Assembly (NCBI GenBank): GCA_019420265.1
Contig: JAHZHM010000329.1
Coordinates: 1 to 8,831 of the forward strand
Direction: 5' to 3'
Origin: Clostridiales bacterium
GTDB taxonomy: Bacteria > Bacillota > Clostridia > Christensenellales > Christensenellaceae
Length of the DNA: 8,831 bases
In this document: positions 1 through 4,484 of the stretch, in pieces
How positions within the stretch are numbered: the stretch's first letter is position 1
Layout of the letters: the number at the start of each line of letters is the position of its first letter
Translations under genes and position numbers: made by a program
Notes under the pieces: model-generated
What the model was told of the DNA's origin: nothing
Seen by the model: the letters and a program-made list of their open reading frames with translations, nothing else
Database searches by the model: none

Positions 1-16
1 CTTTTGAATTGCGCAT
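1..16 (-). CDS. Start of an unidentified gene, cut by the left edge
   Basis: Only the first five codons (M-R-N-S-K) lie in the window, so no function can be given. On the minus strand the ATG at 16-14 follows an AAAAGGAG ribosome binding site with 7 nt spacing, better than many confirmed starts here. It lies 76 bp downstream of the stop of the second MFS transporter, with a candidate promoter between them. The first residues resemble the basic N-termini of the two upstream transporters, but five residues are far too few to call a third paralog. A chance ATG remains possible. Confidence 0.4.
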
Positions 17-51
17 GTAAATACTCCTTTTGCATAAATCTACAACTAGTT

Positions 52-81
52 AGTTTACGCTTTTTGGGAGGTGTTTGTCAA
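52..81 (-). promoter_or_regulatory. Candidate promoter for the left-edge gene
   Basis: On the minus strand a perfect -35 hexamer TTGACA (81-76) is followed after 18 bp by TAAACT (57-52), which matches the -10 consensus at four of six positions. The predicted start of transcription lies near 45, giving a leader of about 30 nt to the ATG at 16. The 8-bp palindrome AACTAGTT (44-51) sits at that start. I see no hairpin plus T-run after the upstream transporter gene, so read-through from that operon is also possible. Confidence 0.35.
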
Positions 82-92
82 ATTGCGCGGTT

Positions 93-1328
93 TTATGCCT
101 GGGCTTTCTTTCTGCGCCGCGCCGCCGAAACTGCCGCGCCGCCGCCTACCGCTGCGCCCACAGCCGCGAACAGCACCGCTGCCCACATGGCCGTCTGCAT
201 GCCCAGCTGATCCGAAGCCGCGCCCACTGCGAAGGCGCCTATCATGCTGCCAATGCTGGTAAACATCATATTGGCGCTGGAGAGCATCCCGGCATACTGG
301 GGGTATGTCTCCAGCCCGATGCCCAGGATAGTCGGCCAGCCCGGCCCGGCAAAGAAGCCCATCAGCACAGCCCAGACGGGAAGCAGCTGGGGGCTGGGCA
401 TCAGAATCATCAGCGCGATGCAAGCGCCTGCCCCGCAAAAGCTGCCCACAACCAGCAGGCCTTTTTGTTTGATATGGCTGCCCAAAAACCGGGAGACCAC
501 CATGGCACCCCAGATGAGCGAAATGCAAAGCCCTGCCTGCGCCCCCGCTCCCGAGACTTCAAAGAACTCCCGGGCATAGTTCATCAGGCCAGTTTCCATA
601 TTCATATACAGCGCGCTGGAGAAAAGCACCAGCAGGAAGGGCAGCGTGAGCAGGGCGCTGCGCAGCGGCGCGCTCTTCTTTTCCTCCGCCTGCTCCGGCT
701 GATAGCGCGTGATGCTGGGCTTAGAGCAGAAGAAGCCAACCATCAAAAAGATGCCCCCGGCCAGCACGATCATGTAGTGCATTTTCCAGTGCAGATTCAG
801 CTGGCTGCCCAGCAGGAAGGATAAAATCACCGGGGCGAGCACAGAGCCGCCTCCGCAAAAGACCTGCTCCATGCTGGTGTGCTTGGCGCTTTTTTCCGGC
901 GCAATCAGCGTCATGGCCGGGAAAATGCCCGCTTGCAGCATGCCGCCGGCCACGCCTTGCAGCAGCTTGAAGCCAAAGAACCAGAAAGCATCGCCCGCCG
1001 CCAGCATGAGCGCCGTTCCCACGGAATACAGCGCCGCGCCGGTATAGAGCAGCTTGCGCTTATTCAGGCGATCCAGCAGGGCGCTGAGCACCAGCGAGAC
1101 GCACAGCGAAACCACCGTCTGGACGACGTTGACCGTCGCCATCATGGTGTTGGAAAAGCCAAACTCCATGCGGACATCCAAAAAGATATACTGGTATCCA
1201 CCAAATTCAAACCCGGTAACCAGCCCGGTGAAATAGCAAAGGAAAATATAAAAGGCATCCCGCCCCCGCTGGCCGCTCACTGCCGGGGCTTTTGCATATT
1301 TCGGGACATATTTTTCTGCTTTTCTCAT
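93..1328 (-). CDS. MFS transporter, second of a tandem pair
   Basis: Predicted 411-residue inner-membrane carrier of the major facilitator superfamily; the substrate cannot be read from sequence. The length and alternating hydrophobic segments fit 12 membrane helices in two halves, split by a charged central loop at about residues 203-222 (many E and K). The helix 2-3 loop carries a motif-A-like D-R-L-N-K-R-K run at 86-92. Two blocks are shared exactly with the upstream neighbour: METGLMNYAR (244-253) and FAGPGWPTIL (326-335). The second falls where fucose-permease-like (FHS) members carry their x-x-P-T-I motif, so an FHS-like carrier is a reasonable guess. The N-terminus has about 22 extra basic residues relative to the paralog and the C-terminus ends in R-R-R-K-K. 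The ATG follows an AGAGGGGGAG ribosome binding site. It starts 12 bp after the first transporter's stop and is probably cotranscribed with it. Confidence 0.85.
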   Translation of the reverse strand: MRKAEKYVPKYAKAPAVSGQRGRDAFYIFLCYFTGLVTGFEFGGYQYIFLDVRMEFGFSNTMMATVNVVQTVVSLCVSLVLSALLDRLNKRKLLYTGAALYSVGTALMLAAGDAFWFFGFKLLQGVAGGMLQAGIFPAMTLIAPEKSAKHTSMEQVFCGGGSVLAPVILSFLLGSQLNLHWKMHYMIVLAGGIFLMVGFFCSKPSITRYQPEQAEEKKSAPLRSALLTLPFLLVLFSSALYMNMETGLMNYAREFFEVSGAGAQAGLCISLIWGAMVVSRFLGSHIKQKGLLVVGSFCGAGACIALMILMPSPQLLPVWAVLMGFFAGPGWPTILGIGLETYPQYAGMLSSANMMFTSIGSMIGAFAVGAASDQLGMQTAMWAAVLFAAVGAAVGGGAAVSAARRRKKAQA

Positions 1329-1340
1329 ATGCTCCCCCTC

Positions 1341-2570
1341 TTATTCCTGCGCTTGCTGCGCCTGCAGAAAGGCGGCTTCGATTTGGTCATCCCGCTCCCG
1401 CTGCCGGTAGGAGGCGCGGATGCCGAAATAGCCCGTGGCCAGCCCGGCTGCCGCAAAGGCCGCCACCAGATAGAACGAGTTTCCGATGCCCGCCATATCC
1501 ACCATTTTGCCCACAGCCAGGTTGCCCAGCATGGCGCCCAGGCCGCTGCCAATGCAGATGAGCGAATAGGCTTTGCCGGATTCGCGCGGGAAAGTATCCA
1601 TGCCGATGGAGAGGATGGTGGGCCAGCCCGGGCCGGCAAACAGCCCGAAAATCGCGCACCAGATCAGCGAGACCACCGGAATGCGCAGCACCGCCATGAG
1701 CAGCATGGCCAGCCCCGCGAACAGGAAGCTAATGCAGACCATCTTGCCCTTATGCCGCTTCATTTTGCTGGCGATAAACCGGGTGGGCAGCATGAGCCCC
1801 CAGGAGACAGAGATGGCAAGACCGGCGCTTTTGGGATCGTCTATCGCTTCAAAATACTGCCGGGCATAGTTCATCAGGCCGGTTTCCATGCACATATAAA
1901 GGCCGATGGAAAGGCTGAGCAGCCAGAATGCCGCCGTCCGGTAGATTTTGGCAAAGTTTGGGCGCTCGGCCTGCTGGGCAACCTGCACTTCCCGCTCCAG
2001 CCGCATGGAAGTTTCCGGGCGCACCAGAGCCGAGAGTGCCAGCATGAGCAGCATGGATGCCGAGATGATCAGGTAGTGCCCGCGCCAGTTCATGCCGCCG
2101 CTGCCCATAAAGACCGAGAGCGCCACCGGGGCGATCATCGCGCCGGCGCCGTAGAACACCTGCAGCATGTTGGTATACTTATTGCTGTTTTGCGGGTCTG
2201 TGCTGCAAAGCGCCGGGTAGAGCGCCGTGGAGAGCACATTGCCGCCGATGCCCGCAATGACGAGCGCGGCAATCGTCATGCCCGCGCCCGAGGAAAACCC
2301 GTTGCACAGGCAGCCCAGAATATAGATGCCCCCGCCCGTGAACAGGAGCTTTCGCTTATCCACTTTGTCGATAAAGCGGCTGAACACAAAGCTCATGAGC
2401 AGCCCCACCACAGACTGCACGGAGCCCAGCACGGCCATGCCTGCATTAGAGAGCGCAAATTCATCGCGCATGCTGATGATGATATACTGATACCCTGCCG
2501 TCTGCATGCCGGTTACCAGGCTGATCAGATACCCCAGCGCGACAAAAAGCTTATTGCTTTTCTTTAACAT
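1341..2570 (-). CDS. MFS transporter, first of a tandem pair
   Basis: Predicted 409-residue major facilitator superfamily permease of the cytoplasmic membrane; substrate unknown. Hydrophobic segments fit 12 helices. Visible landmarks are a G-Y-Q-Y-I block in or after helix 1 (26-30), a motif-A-like D-K-V-D-K-R-K-L-L loop (68-76), a charged central loop at about 183-210, METGLMNYAR (228-237) and FAGPGWPTIL (311-320). The last two also occur in the downstream neighbour, marking the genes as paralogs, and suggest an FHS-like (fucose permease-type) relative. The C-terminus is a charged, Gln-rich cytoplasmic tail. The start is well set: AAGGAA lies 5 nt before the ATG, with GAGGGG just upstream. 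It begins 64 bp after the rlmH stop; that gap holds a hairpin but no convincing promoter, so the pair may be transcribed from upstream or from a promoter I cannot recognise. A role as two partner or alternative-substrate carriers is inference. Confidence 0.87.
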   Translation of the reverse strand: MLKKSNKLFVALGYLISLVTGMQTAGYQYIIISMRDEFALSNAGMAVLGSVQSVVGLLMSFVFSRFIDKVDKRKLLFTGGGIYILGCLCNGFSSGAGMTIAALVIAGIGGNVLSTALYPALCSTDPQNSNKYTNMLQVFYGAGAMIAPVALSVFMGSGGMNWRGHYLIISASMLLMLALSALVRPETSMRLEREVQVAQQAERPNFAKIYRTAAFWLLSLSIGLYMCMETGLMNYARQYFEAIDDPKSAGLAISVSWGLMLPTRFIASKMKRHKGKMVCISFLFAGLAMLLMAVLRIPVVSLIWCAIFGLFAGPGWPTILSIGMDTFPRESGKAYSLICIGSGLGAMLGNLAVGKMVDMAGIGNSFYLVAAFAAAGLATGYFGIRASYRQRERDDQIEAAFLQAQQAQE

Positions 2571-2610
2571 TTTTCCTTTTCCCCTCTTCTCTCAATTCTC
2601 TCTATTTCAA

Positions 2611-2626
2611 GGGCAGAACTCTGCCC
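2611..2626 (-). other. Inverted repeat between rlmH and the MFS pair
   Basis: GGGCAG and CTGCCC arms (extendable to 7 bp) flank a 4-nt core, 9 nt past the rlmH stop on the minus strand. As RNA it would form a compact GC-rich hairpin, but it is followed by TTGAAAT rather than a T-run, so it is at best a weak terminator. Its place 45 bp before the transporter ATG also suits an operator or an mRNA-stabilising element. The sequence does not decide between these. Confidence 0.4.
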
Positions 2627-2634
2627 AAATCCCC

Positions 2635-3111
2635 TTATTTATGGTAAACCTGCCCATGGCAGATTTTAAAGCCGCGATAGAGCTGCTCCAGCAAAACAAT
2701 ACGCGCCAGGCGATGCGGAAATGTCAGCCGGGAGAGAGAAAATTTCTCCTGCGCCCGATTTTTCACTTCCTCCGCCAGCCCCAGCGAACCGCCGATGACA
2801 TAGCAAACGCTCGCCCCGGCCGCCTCCTTCTCCGAGAGTTTTGCCGCAAAGCCCTCGGAATCTAGCTGCTGCGCCTCCACAGCCAGCACGCTGACGATAT
2901 CAAAGCCCTTCACAGCCCCAAGCACGCGCTCCCCCTCTTTTTTGAGCACGGCCTGCTTTTCCCGCTCTGTGGGCCGGTCGGGCGTGCGCTCGTCGGCCAG
3001 CTCGACGATCTCCAGGCTGGCAAAGCGCGAAAGCCGCTTGGCATATTCCTTCTGGGCTTTGAGGAAATAATCCTCCTTCATTTTACCCACGCAGACAATG
3101 CGGATTTTCAT
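2635..3111 (-). CDS. rlmH: 23S rRNA (pseudouridine1915-N3)-methyltransferase RlmH
   Basis: Methylates N3 of pseudouridine 1915 in helix 69 of 23S rRNA on the assembled 70S ribosome, using S-adenosylmethionine. RlmH is a small homodimeric SPOUT enzyme with a trefoil knot. At 158 residues the product is the usual size. Visible hallmarks are the start K-I-R-I-V-C-V-G-K (2-10), the SAM-binding glycine loop V-I-G-G-S-L-G-L (105-112), the T-F-P-H block (130-133), the L-L-E-Q-L-Y-R run (140-146), and the C-terminal Y-H-K (156-158) that contributes to the active site. Two places look drifted: V-E-A (78-80) where many relatives have an L-D-x-x-G-like run, and C-H-G-Q-V (151-155) where R-G-E-P or similar is common. 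The ATG at 3111 follows GAGGAAGAG. It starts 20 bp after the WalJ-type hydrolase stop; the two genes are also neighbours in the walRK region of Bacillus-type genomes, although walRK itself is not seen here. Confidence 0.95.
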   Translation of the reverse strand: MKIRIVCVGKMKEDYFLKAQKEYAKRLSRFASLEIVELADERTPDRPTEREKQAVLKKEGERVLGAVKGFDIVSVLAVEAQQLDSEGFAAKLSEKEAAGASVCYVIGGSLGLAEEVKNRAQEKFSLSRLTFPHRLARIVLLEQLYRGFKICHGQVYHK

Positions 3112-3131
3112 CTCTTCCTCTTTTCAAAATG

Positions 3132-3926
3132 CTATTTGATGGTATAGAACCCGGTAACGCCCGTTCTCCTGGCCACGGCCAGCGCAATATCCTGGCCCAC
3201 GCGCACGCCGTTCTGCGTCAAGAAGGAGCAGGAGGTATCGTAGGCCAGTTGTTTATGGTTGTTTTCCCGGCTGACGTGCCCCAAAATGATGCCCCGCACG
3301 CCCCGGTTGGCCAGCTGCATACAGGCATGGGCGGCCGCCTCGTTGTTCAGGTGCCCCCGGGTGGAGGCGATGCGGCTTTTGATGCGGTAGGGATAGCGGC
3401 TGGCTTTGAGCATTTCGGGATCGTGGTTGGATTCCAGCAGGACGATGGATGCTCTCTCCATAGCCCGCAGCATCTCTTCGCTCACCCGGCCGGTATCCGT
3501 CAGCACGCCCATCTTCTTGCCCCCGGCCATCAGCGCATAACCCACGGGGTTGGCCGCATCATGCGAGAGCGGCACGCTCTGCACGCAGATCTCCCCGATA
3601 TAAAAGGCGGCGTTATCGATGGTGCGCATATTTTTCAGCGGAATCTCGCCCACTTTTTTCAGCATCTCCTGCCAGGTCTGCTCGTTTGCGTAAACCGGGA
3701 TGCCGTATCGGCGGCTCAAAACCCCCGCGCCCCGGATGTGATCGATATGCTCATGCGTAATGAGAATCGCCGAAAGCTCCGCCGGGTTTTGCCCGATCTC
3801 GGCCAGCGCCTTCTCTATCGCGCCTCCCGTCCCTCCGGCATCCACCAAGAGCTTGGTGCGCTCCGTCCCGAAAAAGGAGCAGTTGCCTGCCGAGCTGGAA
3901 AGCAGCGGCGAAAAAGATAAACTCAT
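3132..3926 (-). CDS. walJ: WalJ/YycJ-type metallo-beta-lactamase-fold hydrolase
   Basis: Cytosolic metallo-hydrolase of the YycJ/WalJ family, 264 residues. The zinc-binding H-E-H-I-D-H motif is at 58-63. It is followed by the further family blocks P-L-S-H-D, L-T-D-T-G, L-E-S-N-H-D, R-G-H-L-N-N and L-G-H-V-S-R-E-N-N-H, so the metal site looks intact. The N-terminus M-S-L-x-F-x-x-L-x-S-S-S-A-G-N is typical. In Bacillus the gene ends the walRK operon, and the Bacillus anthracis homolog has been linked to mismatch repair through a mutator phenotype and reported 5'-3' exonuclease activity; applying that here is inference. I chose the ATG at 3926 because GGAGGA sits 5-6 nt before it. The in-frame ATG at 3938 would use part of that ribosome binding site as codons and lies only a few bases after the predicted transcription start. 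rlmH follows after 20 bp, probably in the same transcript. The walJ symbol is family-level. Confidence 0.9.
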   Translation of the reverse strand: MSLSFSPLLSSSAGNCSFFGTERTKLLVDAGGTGGAIEKALAEIGQNPAELSAILITHEHIDHIRGAGVLSRRYGIPVYANEQTWQEMLKKVGEIPLKNMRTIDNAAFYIGEICVQSVPLSHDAANPVGYALMAGGKKMGVLTDTGRVSEEMLRAMERASIVLLESNHDPEMLKASRYPYRIKSRIASTRGHLNNEAAAHACMQLANRGVRGIILGHVSRENNHKQLAYDTSCSFLTQNGVRVGQDIALAVARRTGVTGFYTIK

Positions 3927-3949
3927 AATTTCCTCCATGGTACTCTTTT

Positions 3950-3978
3950 ATTATAAAGTAGGCCGCGGCTTTTGCCTA
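3950..3978 (-). promoter_or_regulatory. Promoter of walJ-rlmH
   Basis: On the minus strand a perfect -10 hexamer TATAAT (3955-3950) is preceded, after exactly 17 bp, by TAGGCA (3978-3973), four of six to the -35 consensus. Transcription would start near 3943, leaving a leader of about 17 nt that holds the GGAGGA ribosome binding site for the ATG at 3926. It lies between the acpP terminator and walJ, so this operon should be transcribed independently of acpP. Confidence 0.7.
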
Positions 3979-4026
3979 GATGCCTTCCGCGCTTTTTCGC
4001 CAAAATTGCAAAAAAACTCCGGGCGC

Positions 4027-4053
4027 AAAAAAAGAGCCGGCATCTGCCGGCTC
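4027..4053 (-). terminator. Intrinsic terminator of acpP
   Basis: Read on the minus strand, a perfect 8-bp GC-rich stem (GAGCCGGC / GCCGGCTC, with loop AGAT) is followed at once by seven T residues. It begins 14 nt after the acpP stop codon. It should end the acpP transcript before walJ. On the plus strand no T-run directly follows the stem, so it is probably one-directional. Confidence 0.93.
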
Positions 4054-4067
4054 CCTGCGCTTTTCTG

Positions 4068-4286
4068 CTATTTCTGGCTGCGGATCAGGGCGATGAGATC
4101 TGCGATCGTCTCCAGGCCCTCGCTGGTTTCGATGGTAATATCGAACTCATCTTCCACATCCATGACGATCTCCACCATATCCAGCGAATCCATCTCCAAA
4201 TCCTTGAACGAGGATTGCTCTGTGATCTTTTCCGGATCTAAATCCATTTTGTCTGCGATAATCGCTTTGATTTTTTCGAATTCCAT
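4068..4286 (-). CDS. acpP: Acyl carrier protein
   Basis: Small acidic carrier protein of 72 residues that holds growing acyl chains as thioesters on a 4'-phosphopantetheine arm during type II fatty-acid synthesis in the cytoplasm. The attachment serine is Ser34 in the D-S-L-D motif (33-36), followed by the acidic recognition helix M-V-E-I-V-M-D-V-E-D-E-F (37-48). The size, high acidity and lack of other domains are typical. The ATG at 4286 is chosen because GGAGGG lies 4 nt before it; a TTG four codons upstream would overlap the ribosome binding site. The gene has its own strong promoter and terminator and no fab, plsX or rnc gene beside it. The usual clustering with fatty-acid genes is therefore missing, so it could be the housekeeping ACP or a second, dedicated one. 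It is transcribed divergently from ilvB. Confidence 0.93.
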   Translation of the reverse strand: MEFEKIKAIIADKMDLDPEKITEQSSFKDLEMDSLDMVEIVMDVEDEFDITIETSEGLETIADLIALIRSQK

Positions 4287-4331
4287 ATTTCCCTCCAAGC
4301 CTTTTCATAAATGAAGAATCATTGCATTCAC

Positions 4332-4359
4332 ATTTTACCATATGCGGCCCCTAAGTCAA
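4332..4359 (-). promoter_or_regulatory. Promoter of acpP
   Basis: On the minus strand TTGACT (4359-4354, five of six to consensus) is separated by 16 bp from TAAAAT (4337-4332, five of six). A TG one base before the -10 makes an extended -10. The leader would be about 38 nt and ends in the GGAGGG ribosome binding site of acpP. An inverted repeat (4350-4368) overlaps the -35 box. Confidence 0.75.
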
Positions 4360-4368
4360 GTTCTTAGG
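4350..4368. promoter_or_regulatory. Inverted repeat over the acpP -35 box (candidate operator)
   Basis: CCTAAG and CTTAGG form perfect 6-bp arms around a 7-bp centre, with the acpP -35 hexamer between and within them. A dimeric regulator bound here would block RNA polymerase at acpP. It does not match the FapR operator consensus as I remember it. No regulator gene is in the window, so function is inferred only from symmetry and position. Confidence 0.4.
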
Positions 4369-4407
4369 CGCGGCAAAAGAAAACTTTCATGATTGCGGCC
4401 GGAAAAG

Positions 4408-4436
4408 TTGAAAAATGCACGCGTTTTGTTTATCAT
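4408..4436 (+). promoter_or_regulatory. Promoter of the ilvB-ilvN-leuA-cimA operon
   Basis: TTGAAA (4408-4413, five of six) and TATCAT (4431-4436, five of six) are exactly 17 bp apart. Transcription would start near 4443, giving a leader of only about 42 nt. That is too short for a T-box or a peptide-coding attenuator, which are common ahead of branched-chain amino acid genes in Bacillota. The leader carries the palindrome at 4445-4458 and the GGAGG ribosome binding site at 4471-4475. Confidence 0.7.
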
Positions 4437-4444
4437 AAAGAAAA

Positions 4445-4458
4445 TGCCAGATCTGGCA
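4445..4458. promoter_or_regulatory. Perfect 14-bp palindrome in the ilvB leader (candidate operator)
   Basis: TGCCAGATCTGGCA is its own reverse complement over all 14 bases and is flanked by AAAA and ATTTT. It starts only a few bases after the predicted transcription start of ilvB, a classic repressor position. As RNA it could form a 5-bp stem with a GATC loop just ahead of the ribosome binding site. It does not resemble the CodY box. A DNA operator seems more likely than an RNA element, but this is inference. Confidence 0.45.
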
Positions 4459-4484
4459 ATTTTGCGGGAGGGAGGAGAAGCGAT

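Noticed and set aside
7..88. Direct repeat AATTGCGC at 7-14 and 81-88
   Set aside because: An 8-bp repeat in a short region is likely by chance, and no mobile-element ends or further copies accompany it.
879..2567. A 562-codon open frame on the plus strand across both MFS genes
   Set aside because: It is antisense to two clear transporter genes, rich in His, Gln and Arg as expected of a GC-rich shadow frame, and shows no recognisable domain or ribosome binding site. The paralogous, motif-bearing minus-strand proteins explain the DNA.
3927..3938. walJ start at the ATG at 3938
   Set aside because: The codons would consist of the ribosome binding site for the ATG at 3926, and the ATG falls only about 5 nt after the predicted transcription start.
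4034..4053. Bidirectional use of the acpP terminator
   Set aside because: On the plus strand the stem is followed by CCTGCGC before any T-run, and no plus-strand gene ends there.
4389..4484. N-terminal extension of ilvB from the ATG at 4389
   Set aside because: That ATG lies upstream of the predicted promoter and has no ribosome binding site. The 32 extra residues match nothing in the family, and GGAGG sits 9 nt before the ATG at 4485.
4437..4484. T-box riboswitch ahead of ilvB
   Set aside because: There is not enough space after the predicted promoter, no GGTGG-type T-box core, and no terminator/antiterminator pair.
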